This document shows positions 1 to 6,169 of a DNA stretch of 7,185 bases, piece after piece. The stretch spans positions 1 through 7,185 of the forward strand of contig DUSG01000157.1 of assembly GCA_012842725.1 (NCBI GenBank), in the 5' to 3' direction. Position 1 is the first letter of the stretch. The number at the start of each line of letters is the position of its first letter. The translations under genes were made by a program, and so were the position numbers. This DNA is from Clostridiales bacterium (GTDB taxonomy: Bacteria > Bacillota > Clostridia > Lutisporales > Lutisporaceae). Below the pieces are notes generated by a model that did no database searches, was not told where the DNA came from, and was given only the letters and a program-made list of their open reading frames with translations.

Positions 1-1046
1 CTTGTTGCAGATATGGATAATACCAGTTTTGTAGGTATTATGCCCGGATTATAGGATGTAAGGGCTATATATAAACCCGGAAGCAGCATTGCTATGAAAC
101 TGGCAGTAAATCTTATTAATCTTAATACCGTAGCAATAATCCATCTGTCATAGTAGTCCTCCGGCGATTGAAACATACTGTTTAATGTAGCGGGAATTAT
201 GAGAGCAAAGGGCGTATTATCCACTAAAACTACTACTTTTCCCTCGTATAGTTCCGCTGCCACGTGATCCGGCCTTTCTGTCAAAGATATCTGTGGAAAA
301 GGTGAATAAGGGTCGTCTTCTATAAGCTGTTCTATGTAACCGCTGTCCATTATTGCATCTATATCTATTGAATCAAGTCTTCTGATAACTTCATTCAATA
401 GTTCCTCTCTTACGATATCTTCAATGTAAAAGATACCTACGTCTGTTTTGCTTCTTCTTCCGATTCTCATCTGCTTGAGTTTAAGTCTTGGATCTCTTAT
501 CCTTCTCCTAACCAGAGCGGTGTTCATTCTAAAGGTCTCAACGAAACCATCTCTCGGTCCCCTGATTACCGATTCTGTGCTTGGTTCATCAATGCTTCTT
601 GTAGGCCAACCTTTTGCACCGATGGTTATCAGTGTGGATACACCGTCTATAAACAGCATTGCATCTCCTATGAGTATGTTGAGTATAGCCTCATCCAGAT
701 CTTCTGTTTCACTCAGTTCTGACGCAGGTATGTTTCCATAACGCACCAATTCGTAAATTTTGTCCCTGTATTTTGGAGCATCCGGTGCAACTTTTCTTGC
801 CTCTATCATCAATGTTTCCAATACTGATAAATTAATTAAATCCGTGCTGACCATGCCATCTATATATACAAGGGTAAATCTGAGTTTTTGTTCTTCTCCA
901 ACCACAAATTCTTTATAGACAACATCATCACAGTCTTTCAATATTTCTTTTACTTTTTTGATGTTTATGTCCAGGGAATCCGTGCTTTTATTTTTTATCT
1001 CTTTAGTTTTATCTGTATCTTTTTTGTTTCTGCCAAAAAGGGACAT
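1..1046 (-). CDS. Spore germination protein, GerA family (germinant receptor A subunit), C-terminus outside window
   Basis: The product is the A subunit of a nutrient germinant receptor, which acts in the inner spore membrane together with B and C subunits. Translating the minus strand from the ATG at 1046 gives 348 codons with no stop up to the window edge; the family is usually about 480-530 residues, so the rest of the membrane domain is missing here. Residues 1-25 are charged. Residues 26-290 form the soluble N-terminal domain, with the family signature SIDEPSTESVIRGPRDGF at 151-168 followed by an arginine-rich stretch at 180-198. The first membrane segment lies at about 302-329. The ATG is preceded by GGTGAGGTGA, which lies partly inside the end of the upstream 56-residue gene; only 4 bases separate that stop from this start, so translation is probably coupled. 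It could instead be an SpoVAF-like paralogue, but the N-terminal domain reads more like GerAA/GerKA. The B and C subunit genes, if present, would lie beyond the left edge. Confidence 0.93.
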   Translation of the reverse strand, partial: MSLFGRNKKDTDKTKEIKNKSTDSLDINIKKVKEILKDCDDVVYKEFVVGEEQKLRFTLVYIDGMVSTDLINLSVLETLMIEARKVAPDAPKYRDKIYELVRYGNIPASELSETEDLDEAILNILIGDAMLFIDGVSTLITIGAKGWPTRSIDEPSTESVIRGPRDGFVETFRMNTALVRRRIRDPRLKLKQMRIGRRSKTDVGIFYIEDIVREELLNEVIRRLDSIDIDAIMDSGYIEQLIEDDPYSPFPQISLTERPDHVAAELYEGKVVVLVDNTPFALIIPATLNSMFQSPEDYYDRWIIATVLRLIRFTASFIAMLLPGLYIALTSYNPGIIPTKLVLSISAT

Positions 1047-1050
1047 GATA

Positions 1051-1221
1051 TCACCTCACCGTTATTCCTACTACTGCCAATGCTAAAGCTATCACTACCC
1101 AACCAATACTAATGATGGCTGTTATTTTTGCATCTTTTCTGAGACCTTCTCTTTTTAATGCAGGCCTATCTACAAAAAATTCAAATATGGATATCAACAG
1201 AATCACTGTTATTATAGTCAT
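1051..1221 (-). CDS. Small two-helix membrane protein of unknown function, upstream of gerA
   Basis: This is a 56-residue hydrophobic protein that I do not recognise as a named family. It has two predicted membrane helices, at about residues 1-17 and 33-54, joined by a short basic loop (residues 18-32, containing DRPALKREGLRKDAK). I chose the ATG at 1221, which has AAAGGA ten bases upstream. A longer reading frame reaches back to a TTG at 1284, but those extra codons (beginning MQKGCGFLL) are encoded by the descending arm of a terminator hairpin and are unlikely to be translated. Its stop lies 4 bases before the gerA start and its last codons carry the gerA ribosome binding site. That suggests co-expression and perhaps a role with the germination receptor; this is inference from position only. 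Confidence 0.7.
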   Translation of the reverse strand: MTIITVILLISIFEFFVDRPALKREGLRKDAKITAIISIGWVVIALALAVVGITVR

Positions 1222-1260
1222 GTCAACAGAATCCTTTATTTTTACAAGAATATTCTGAAG

Positions 1261-1321
1261 CAAAAAACCACAGCCTTTCTGCAAACATTTATTTTTTATG
1301 TTTTGCAGGCTGTGGTTTTTT
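1261..1321 (-). terminator. Rho-independent terminator after the ispE-nucleotidyltransferase pair
   Basis: A perfect 14-bp inverted repeat (1262-1275 with 1308-1321, core ACCACAGCC/GGCTGTGGT) encloses a second, imperfect inner stem (TGCAAAACA/TGTTTGCA) and an A/T-rich loop. Read on the minus strand the stem ends in six T residues, 30 bases past the stop of the nucleotidyltransferase gene. The opposite strand also ends in a T-run, so it could work in both directions. It separates this transcript from the downstream small membrane protein and gerA. Confidence 0.88.
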
Positions 1322-1350
1322 ATACATATTTTGATTAAGAGACTATTGCT

Positions 1351-2094
1351 CTATCCTGCCAGATATTTTTCCACCATTTCTAAATCTGATTTTTTGTCTA
1401 CATCATTTCCTATTTCCGGATAGGGAGATATGACAACTCCTGCATTTATATTCAGTAGCTTGTCGCACTTTTTCTTTATAGCATCTATTGTAAGTATTCC
1501 TAATAAAAGCTTAATAAGAAATATTATACCAAGGATTCTTGCCATCTTTGCCGGATTCTTCCTGTGTTTAAGCATTTCATCTACAAAATCCTTGCATCTG
1601 TCCTTTATCTTCGGTTTAAAATAGAATACATTGCCGCCGGTAAACTCTCCTTCCTTGAGCTTTGCATAAGTCCTTTTGGCTTCCGGGTATTTATCATCAT
1701 TTGTTCTTTTTTCAACAATGGAATAGCAAAAGTCCACATTCTTTTCTCTAGCGCTTTTGATGAAATGCTCCAATGCTTCAGGAGTGATTAAGGGAATATC
1801 GCAAGTTAATACTAGTATTTCTTCGTCCTCATCAAAAATCTCCAGTGCCATCATTATATTCTCCACTATAGAACTTGTTCCTTGTATTATGTAATCCGCC
1901 CTATCTCCCAAAGCAGTTTCCAACCGGTCTTTTTCTCCGACTATAGCTACTTTTTGTATCTGAGGAACCTTCTTTACACTGTCCAGAACATATTCTATCA
2001 TATATTTGCCGTGTATCTTAAGCAGTGCCTTGTTTTCCAGTTCATTTTCCTTAATTTCTCCCTTTTTTTCTCCTGCCAGTATTATGGCATTCAT
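1351..2094 (-). CDS. MobA-like NTP transferase domain protein (GT-A fold nucleotidyltransferase)
   Basis: This is a 247-residue protein of the MobA-like/sugar-nucleotidyltransferase superfamily. Visible motifs are an N-terminal strand and nucleotide loop (NAIILAGEKKGE, residues 2-13), a lysine-containing segment NKALLKIHGKYMIEYVLDSV (21-40), the metal-binding-type aspartate in LTCDIPLITPEAL (D99) and the substrate-loop motif FTGGNVFYFKP near 151-161. The classical LxGGxGxRM loop is degenerate, lacking the double glycine and arginine, so the nucleotide and acceptor cannot be named. A hydrophobic helix lies near 187-203. The ATG at 2094 is preferred over an in-frame GTG at 2103: GGGAGG sits 8 bases before the ATG and would overlap the GTG. 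It follows ispE by 34 bases on the same strand and should share its transcript. A link to isoprenoid synthesis (an IspD-like role) is suggested only by position, and the sequence is not a standard IspD. Confidence 0.82.
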   Translation of the reverse strand: MNAIILAGEKKGEIKENELENKALLKIHGKYMIEYVLDSVKKVPQIQKVAIVGEKDRLETALGDRADYIIQGTSSIVENIMMALEIFDEDEEILVLTCDIPLITPEALEHFIKSAREKNVDFCYSIVEKRTNDDKYPEAKRTYAKLKEGEFTGGNVFYFKPKIKDRCKDFVDEMLKHRKNPAKMARILGIIFLIKLLLGILTIDAIKKKCDKLLNINAGVVISPYPEIGNDVDKKSDLEMVEKYLAG

Positions 2095-2128
2095 CTTCCT
2101 CACCTCCCATTATTACAGTGCCCTACTA

Positions 2129-2983
2129 TCACGGTAAGGGTTTCACTACGAATATTTCGCTGACCATATTTTTTATATTATCATAGGCTATATATGCTGA
2201 AGCCTGGTCTTGGAAAATGCCAAGTACAGTAGGTCCGCTGCCGCTCATTACGCTTCCCAAGGCTCCGTATTCTATGAGTTTTTCCTTAATTTCTGAAATA
2301 ACGGGGCATTTTTTTACGGTGACATATTCCAATACATTGCATAGTTCTTTGCTTATTGCAGCAAGGTCCTGTTTTTCTATGGCTTTAATCATAGCATCTA
2401 TATCAGGTCTTTTTGTAATGCTCTTCTTATCTATTCCTTCATATACTTCTTTTGTAGATATATCCATATCAGGTTTTGCCAGAAGTATGAAACATTCAGG
2501 CATGGGTTTGAGGGGAGTAAGCTTTTCTCCCAATCCTTCAGCCAAAGCTGTACCTCCTGTCATGCAGAATGGTACATCAGAACCCAATTTTTTAGCTATA
2601 TCCAACATTTCTGATTTGGTCAGTTTCAGCTTCCAGGCCTTGTCCAAAAGATTCAACGCTGCCGCTGCATCTGCACTTCCTCCTGCCAGTCCTGCGGACA
2701 CGGGTATGTTTTTTTCGATGTATATTTCCGCTCCTGCTTTTACATTATATTTTTGTTTCAAATACTCTGCGGTTTTATATACAATGTTATTGCTATCCGT
2801 AGGTATTGCACTTGAATTGGAGGTGACGGTAATTCTACCATCGAGTACAGGTCTCAAGCTAATAACGTCATAAAGTGCTACTGATTGCATTATCATCCTT
2901 ACTTCATGGAATCCATCCGGTCTTTTTCTCAGCACATCGATGGCAAGATTTATTTTTGCCGGTGCCTTTTGAGTATACTTCAT
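2129..2983 (-). CDS. ispE: 4-diphosphocytidyl-2-C-methyl-D-erythritol kinase IspE
   Basis: IspE is a cytoplasmic GHMP-superfamily kinase. It phosphorylates the 2-hydroxyl of 4-diphosphocytidyl-2-C-methyl-D-erythritol with ATP, the fourth step of the MEP route to isopentenyl diphosphate. The 284-residue product has the usual family length. It shows the substrate motif APAKINL (residues 7-13, with the conserved lysine K10), the ATP-binding glycine-rich loop IPVSAGLAGGSADAAAAL (93-110), GSDVPFC (134-140, with D136 matching the catalytic aspartate) and the C-terminal GHMP motif SMSGSGPTVLGIF-like segment near 250. The start is the ATG at 2983, with GGAAGG 8 bases upstream; the in-frame GTG at 2992 overlaps this site. 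It is the first gene of a minus-strand pair with the nucleotidyltransferase. The repeat island begins about 60 bases upstream and stands between ispE and the divergent sipL. Confidence 0.96.
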   Translation of the reverse strand: MKYTQKAPAKINLAIDVLRKRPDGFHEVRMIMQSVALYDVISLRPVLDGRITVTSNSSAIPTDSNNIVYKTAEYLKQKYNVKAGAEIYIEKNIPVSAGLAGGSADAAAALNLLDKAWKLKLTKSEMLDIAKKLGSDVPFCMTGGTALAEGLGEKLTPLKPMPECFILLAKPDMDISTKEVYEGIDKKSITKRPDIDAMIKAIEKQDLAAISKELCNVLEYVTVKKCPVISEIKEKLIEYGALGSVMSGSGPTVLGIFQDQASAYIAYDNIKNMVSEIFVVKPLP

Positions 2984-3016
2984 AAATATCACCTTCCAAT
3001 TATTCTATACAATAAT

Positions 3017-3046
3017 ATTATAATATACGAAAATGTTTTTGGGTAT
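3017..3046 (-). promoter_or_regulatory. Possible promoter for ispE
   Basis: On the minus strand a perfect TATAAT lies at 3022-3017, which would start transcription about 25-30 bases before the ispE ATG. No good -35 box is present: the expected position falls on the GGGTATTC motif (3041-3048) at the edge of the repeat block. The A/T-rich context makes a chance TATAAT quite possible. Confidence 0.35.
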
Positions 3047-3200
3047 TCTTCTTCGGTCGGTTACCAGTCTACGGTCGCCAGTCTCCAGACTATGGTTGCG
3101 GGTTTCGGGTTACGAGTTTCGGGTTTTATTGCTCTGGCTAGGAGATTCTGAACTAAGAACTCAGAACTTAGAACTCAGAGATAAGATGCTAGGGCATTCC
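3041..3200. repeat. Direct repeat unit 1 with degenerate 7-bp tandem repeats
   Basis: The unit begins and ends with a GGGTATTCC-type motif (3041 and 3192). From 3058 to 3127 the sequence is ten consecutive in-phase heptamers: CGGTTAC, CAGTCTA, CGGTCGC, CAGTCTC, CAGACTA, TGGTTGC, GGGTTTC, GGGTTAC, GAGTTTC, GGGTTTT. From 3150 to 3198 come seven more of a different class: GAACTAA, GAACTCA, GAACTTA, GAACTCA, GAGATAA, GATGCTA, GGGCATT. A diverged copy of the whole unit follows at 3231. No convincing gene is present. Confidence 0.85.
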
Positions 3201-3230
3201 TTATAGGTTTTGACTCGTGATGCGTGGCTT

Positions 3231-3370
3231 AGGGTATTCCTGTATGGTCAGTCTCCGGTCGCCGGTCGCCAGACCTGGTTGCGGGTTTCGGGTTACGGGT
3301 TTCGGGTTTTGTTGTGCTGCTTATGTATTTCTGAACTAAGAGCTAAGAACTCAGATGCTAGGGTATTCCT
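3231..3370. repeat. Direct repeat unit 2 with degenerate 7-bp tandem repeats
   Basis: This is a second copy of the preceding unit, about 30 bases after it and again bounded by GGGTATTCC (3232 and 3361). Its heptamers at 3249-3310 run CAGTCTC, CGGTCGC, CGGTCGC, CAGACC (one base short), TGGTTGC, GGGTTTC, GGGTTAC, GGGTTTC, GGGTTTT. A second set at 3333-3367 runs GAACTAA, GAGCTAA, GAACTCA, GATGCTA, GGGTATT. The short frames across it follow the repeat and have no ribosome binding site or protein signature. Confidence 0.85.
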
Positions 3371-3423
3371 CTCGGGTATAGTTTTAAAACCACTAAAAAC
3401 ACTGAAGGACATTGTTATCTGTT

Positions 3424-3501
3424 AAGCCTAGCGGCATCTAAAGGACATCTGTATATAAAGGATGCCTAGGCTGGCATCCTTGCCAGCCTTACGGCTTTTT
3501 T
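3424..3501 (+). ncRNA. Hairpin module with three alternative pairings and terminal T-run (copy 1)
   Basis: GGCTGGCA (3469-3476) and TGCCAGCC (3481-3488) form an 8-bp stem with loop TCCT, followed by TTACGGC and six Ts, as in an intrinsic terminator. Two competing stems are possible: GGATGCC (3460-3466) with GGCATCC (3473-3479), and GGCATCT (3433-3439) with GGATGCC (3460-3466). AAGCC at 3424 can close the module with GGCTT at 3493. The polarity is plus, the same as sipL. Whether it is transcribed is unknown. A second copy lies at 6170-6247. Confidence 0.5.
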
Positions 3502-3588
3502 AGTTCGTTCATCGCTAAGAACTGCTACAAAGCTTACAATATATCTTCAACACATAACTAATATGCCAAGTTACTGTAGTTATCTATA

Positions 3589-3816
3589 GGAAACCAAATG
3601 CATATATAATATCGCATCGGTTATTAACTTTTGTGACTCTATTGCTCATCTAAAAGAGAATTCTAACAGCGCAAAACGGGCATCCTTGTCCTAAGCTTCG
3701 CATTTTGCGCCTAGCGCGGCCTCCTTGCCGCACTTGCGAATTCTCTATTTTAGATTTCGCAAAGAGTCACTAACAAAGTTTATAAAAATGCTTTATTATA
3801 TATGCATTTGGTTTTA
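3589..3816. repeat. Long imperfect inverted repeat capped by two GC-rich hairpins
   Basis: The left arm (3589-3663) and right arm (3738-3816) pair over about 75 bases with small bulges. Landmarks are AAACCAAATGCATATATAAT at the base, TGACTCT and ATCTAAAA mid-stem, and a perfect GAGAATTC (3656-3663)/GAATTCTC (3738-3745) at the top. The apex holds two hairpins side by side: GCGCAAAA (3669-3676)/TTTTGCGC (3703-3710), and GCGGC (3716-3720)/GCCGC (3727-3731). This gives a three-way-junction shape when drawn as single-stranded DNA or RNA. Confidence 0.85.
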
Positions 3817-3933
3817 CTGTATAGAATTAAGTTACAGAATATACACCTAAGATACGGATATTATTAGTAATATTGCTTAGAGCGTTTTCTTAAATATAAA
3901 TTGTATCTTAGAAGACTGCAGTACCTAAAGAAT

Positions 3934-3979
3934 AAGCATATGTGCAAGTGAAGAAAGCGAACTGCACATATGCTTTTTC
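3934..3979 (+). repeat. Hairpin ending in T-rich tract (terminator-like)
   Basis: AAGCATATGTGCAAGT (3934-3949) pairs with ACTGCACATATGCTT (3961-3975) with one bulged base and an 11-base loop, then TTTTT follows. The same stem occurs at 6443-6458/6628-6642, where its loop is expanded by about 170 bases. It sits in element A well upstream of the sipL promoter. Confidence 0.6.
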
Positions 3980-4058
3980 TGTTTTGCTATAGTAACTAAG
4001 AACTATACAAAATCAGTGTCCTTCAGTGCTTTTAGTGGTTTCATAAAAGACCCAAAAA

Positions 4059-4100
4059 AATACCCTAGTTTCTGAGTTCTGAGTTCTTAGCTCTGAGTTC
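4059..4100. repeat. Heptamer tandem repeat at right edge of element A
   Basis: In-phase heptamers AATACCC, TAGTTTC, TGAGTTC, TGAGTTC, TTAGCTC, TGAGTTC run from 4059 to 4100. They are the reverse complement of the GAACTCA-class array at 3333-3367 and mirror it at the other end of the foldback element. The array ends about 30 bases before the sipL promoter. Confidence 0.8.
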
Positions 4101-4131
4101 GGATGTATATAGACATGCAATATATATTTTT

Positions 4132-4160
4132 GTCATAAAACCTTATCCTCCTCATATACA
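4132..4160 (+). promoter_or_regulatory. Sigma-E-type sporulation promoter for sipL
   Basis: GTCATAAA (4132-4139) and CATATACA (4153-4160), spaced by 13 bases, closely resemble the -35 and -10 elements of the mother-cell sigma factor SigE (kmATAttT, 13-15 bases, CATAcaaT). Transcription would start near 4167, leaving a leader of about 60 bases that contains two small inverted repeats (TAGAT/ATCTA and CCCA/TGGG). SipL is a mother-cell protein made under sigma-E control in Clostridioides difficile, which fits. The promoter lies just outside the repeat block. Confidence 0.7.
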
Positions 4161-4225
4161 TAGATATAGAAAAAATCTATGCCCATGAGTGGGAAAAGCC
4201 AAATTAATAGTAGGAGGAGGAGAAG

Positions 4226-5803
4226 ATGCCTGTTGAACTAATAAAGAATCCATTAAAGCTATGCAGGATAATTGGGGAAGAAATATCCAGCATTGTCGTA
4301 GAAGAAGACATAAATGTGCCTGATGTAAGTCCTGATGTATATAAGATTTTATATCCTTCTGCAAGGGTCATAATAAGAGACTCAGAAACAACAACTGACA
4401 AAGTTGTAGTAGAAGGTCAGGTACTTGTAAGCATACTTTATGCGGCAGATATGGAAGGAAGACCTTTAAACTGCATCAATGTTTCTTCAGATTTCAGCCA
4501 CAATATCGATGTACCCGGAGCTAAACCCCGTATGAGGGAATGGGTAGATACAGTTGTTCAACATGTGGAAGCAGAAATAATAAATTCCAGAAAGATAAAG
4601 ATGAGAGTAATAATGGACCTAAAAGCAGTTGTAGAAGATATATTTGAAATGGAATTGCCCGTAGACGCAAGAGGTTCATCGGACATACAAATCCTGAGAG
4701 AGTATCTGGATGCAAAAGAACTGGTCGGGATAATTAAGGATAGGTACAATATAAAGGAAGAGGTAGAATTAAGGCCTGAAGAACCGGCGGTAGGAGAAAT
4801 CCTGAAGACAGACTTTATGGCTTCAATTAAAGATTTGCTTACAATGGACGGCAAAATGCAAGTGAGCGGTGCTCTTAATGTTGGTCTTCTCTATAGAACG
4901 GCAGATGAAGGTTCTATTGAGTATTATCAAAGAGAAATTCCTTTTACTGAGTACATAGAAATAGCAGGTGCAGAAAGCGGCATGGAAAGCGCTGCGGATT
5001 TAATGCTTAGGGACTGCTATATAGATGTGGTTGAGAATGAAAACGGTGAGAGGAAAAAGATAAACATAGACGCCAATATGGTATTAGTAGGCAAGGCTTA
5101 TAGGGATATGGCACCGGAGATGCTGACGGACCTATATTGCCCTACACTTGAACTGGCTACGGAAAAGAGCGGCTACGAATACGATGAATTCATGGGAAGG
5201 GCTGTAACCAATACAATCATCAAAGAAAGTCTCAGCATAAAACCGAAAAGCCCTGAAATAGAAAAAGTATGCTGCATGGATGCAAGAGCTATTGTAAATG
5301 AAGTAAAGGTTATGGATGACAAAGTGGCAGTGGAAGGAACCGTTGACGTAGATTGCATATATGCATCTTCATTCAGCGGAGAACCAATGAATACGTTGAA
5401 AGAACAATATCCGTTCAGAGTATTGCTGGATTTGGTCGGTGCCAAAACGGAAATGTACCCCAAAGTAACATGCAAAATCAGCAATATTGACTTCTCCCAG
5501 ATGAGCAACAATATCATAGATTTCAGGATAACTATAAATGTTACAGTCGATTTGTATGCTAAAAAGAAGAAGATGCTGATAGATAAGGTAGAGGAAAAAG
5601 AAGGAGTTGTACTGGACTACAATTCTCTTCCTACAATGACCATATATGTAGTAGGTAAAAATGATACCCTGTGGAAAATCGCTAAAAAATATAATACCAC
5701 AGTTGATGCTATAGCTAAGGTCAATAACATAGAGAACCCAGATAAAATAAATGTAGGAGACAAAATATTGATACTCAAGAATATGAGATTATCGAAAAAA
5801 TAG
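4226..5803 (+). CDS. sipL: SipL-type spore coat morphogenetic protein (three DUF3794/SPOCS domains plus LysM)
   Basis: SipL is a mother-cell protein that, with SpoIVA, anchors the spore coat to the forespore outer membrane; in Clostridioides difficile it binds SpoIVA and its LysM domain is needed for that. The 525-residue product has the expected architecture and length. DUF3794 domains lie at about residues 36-138, 188-292 and 348-448, each a beta-rich repeat with a VEG(Q/T)V or VSGALNV-type strand followed by LLY/CIY. A C-terminal LysM domain lies at 472-517 (YVVGKNDTLWKIAKKYN, then INVGDKILI). There is no signal peptide or membrane helix, in keeping with a cytoplasmic mother-cell location. 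The ATG at 4226 has a very strong AGGAGGAGGAG site just upstream. A sigma-E-like promoter lies at 4132-4160 and a terminator at 5837-5866, so it is probably transcribed alone. Repeat blocks flank it on both sides, and it is divergent from ispE. Confidence 0.92.
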   Translation: MPVELIKNPLKLCRIIGEEISSIVVEEDINVPDVSPDVYKILYPSARVIIRDSETTTDKVVVEGQVLVSILYAADMEGRPLNCINVSSDFSHNIDVPGAKPRMREWVDTVVQHVEAEIINSRKIKMRVIMDLKAVVEDIFEMELPVDARGSSDIQILREYLDAKELVGIIKDRYNIKEEVELRPEEPAVGEILKTDFMASIKDLLTMDGKMQVSGALNVGLLYRTADEGSIEYYQREIPFTEYIEIAGAESGMESAADLMLRDCYIDVVENENGERKKINIDANMVLVGKAYRDMAPEMLTDLYCPTLELATEKSGYEYDEFMGRAVTNTIIKESLSIKPKSPEIEKVCCMDARAIVNEVKVMDDKVAVEGTVDVDCIYASSFSGEPMNTLKEQYPFRVLLDLVGAKTEMYPKVTCKISNIDFSQMSNNIIDFRITINVTVDLYAKKKKMLIDKVEEKEGVVLDYNSLPTMTIYVVGKNDTLWKIAKKYNTTVDAIAKVNNIENPDKINVGDKILILKNMRLSKK

Positions 5804-5836
5804 GATGACGGTTTTAAGGGTAAATATTTTGTTATT

Positions 5837-5866
5837 AGCTAGGGAACCTAATTCTCTAGCTTTTTT
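5837..5866 (+). terminator. Rho-independent terminator of sipL, merging into the right repeat block
   Basis: AGCTAGGGA (5837-5845) pairs with TCTCTAGCT (5853-5861, one G-T pair), followed by six Ts, 34 bases after the sipL stop. The sequence after the stem (GCTTTTTT, then the CATTCTTCGCTACGAACT segment) aligns with what follows the T-run of the hairpin modules at 3496 and 6242. The terminator therefore sits exactly at the edge of the repeat family. Confidence 0.85.
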
Positions 5867-6090
5867 GTCTCATTCTTCGCTACGAACTTCTAGCAAAGCT
5901 CACAATATATTTTCAGCATATACTTAATATGCCAAGTACTGTAGTTATCTACAGGAAACCAAATGCATATATAATGTCGCATTGGTTATTAATTTTGGTG
6001 GCCTTATTTAGATTTCGCAAAGAGTCACTGACAAAGTTAATATAAATGCTCTATTATATATCCATTATGTTTTTCTGTATAGAATAAAGA
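5866..6090. repeat. Repeat block B, part 1: foldback stem lacking its apical hairpins
   Basis: This stretch aligns with 3500-3830 of element A, sharing CGCTA(A/C)GAACT, CACAATATAT, AATATGCCAAGT, CTGTAGTTATCTA and AAACCAAATGCATATATAAT. The stem is kept (left arm about 5955-5998, right arm about 6010-6075), but the apical GAGAATTC region with its two GC-rich hairpins is gone: the sequence jumps from TTTTGGTGGCC to TATTTAGATTTCGC. No gene is seen. Bases 6090-6169 hold AT-rich, weakly related sequence, including AGTTCGCTTT, which also occurs (inverted) in the loop at 3950-3963. Confidence 0.75.
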
Positions 6091-6169
6091 TTCAGTTATA
6101 TATGCATATTAGGTATGTGCTTCAGATATAGGAGTTCGCTTTGGCAGTTCTATAGCTTGAACTCACAAA

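Larger units (their letters stand above)
3386..4042. repeat. Foldback repeat element A (657 bp, non-coding, inverted ends)
   Basis: The element is bounded by inverted ends 3386-3414 and 4014-4042, which match at 26 of 29 positions (core CACTAAAAACACTGAAGGAC). The symmetry continues outward through the GGGTATTCC motif and the GAACTCA/TGAGTTC heptamers, so the full inverted structure spans about 3333-4100. Inside, in order, are a T-run-ending hairpin module (3424-3501), a small hairpin (3502-3523), a long foldback stem (3589-3816), an inverted pair CTAAGATAC/GTATCTTAG (3847-3855 and 3903-3911) and a hairpin AAGCATATGTGC/GCACATATGCTT (3934-3975). There is no transposase or other open frame. Sequences of the same family recur after sipL. 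It may be a non-autonomous mobile element or a large structured RNA; the sequence alone does not decide. Confidence 0.8.

Noticed and set aside
448..741. Plus-strand open frame of 97 codons
   Set aside because: It lies opposite the gerA coding region, which carries the family signature on the minus strand.
1222..1284. Upstream extension of the small membrane protein to a TTG at 1284
   Set aside because: The added codons come from one arm of the terminator hairpin at 1262-1321 and no ribosome binding site precedes the TTG.
2217..2873. Plus-strand open frame of 218 codons
   Set aside because: It lies fully opposite ispE, which has clear GHMP motifs, and shows no ribosome binding site or protein family signature.
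3100..3127. Telomere-like GGGTTTC repeats
   Set aside because: They are a local subset of a broader degenerate heptamer series inside chromosomal DNA and have no terminal context.
3058..3198. Possible CRISPR array
   Set aside because: The repeats are 7 bases long, degenerate and directly adjacent, with no spacers of constant length and no cas genes nearby.
3210..3425. Plus-strand open frame of 71 codons across the repeat units
   Set aside because: It runs through the heptamer repeats, has no ribosome binding site and no recognisable protein; low stop frequency follows from the repeat composition.
3386..4042. Insertion sequence carrying a transposase
   Set aside because: No frame in either strand encodes a transposase or a fragment of one; the element is non-coding.
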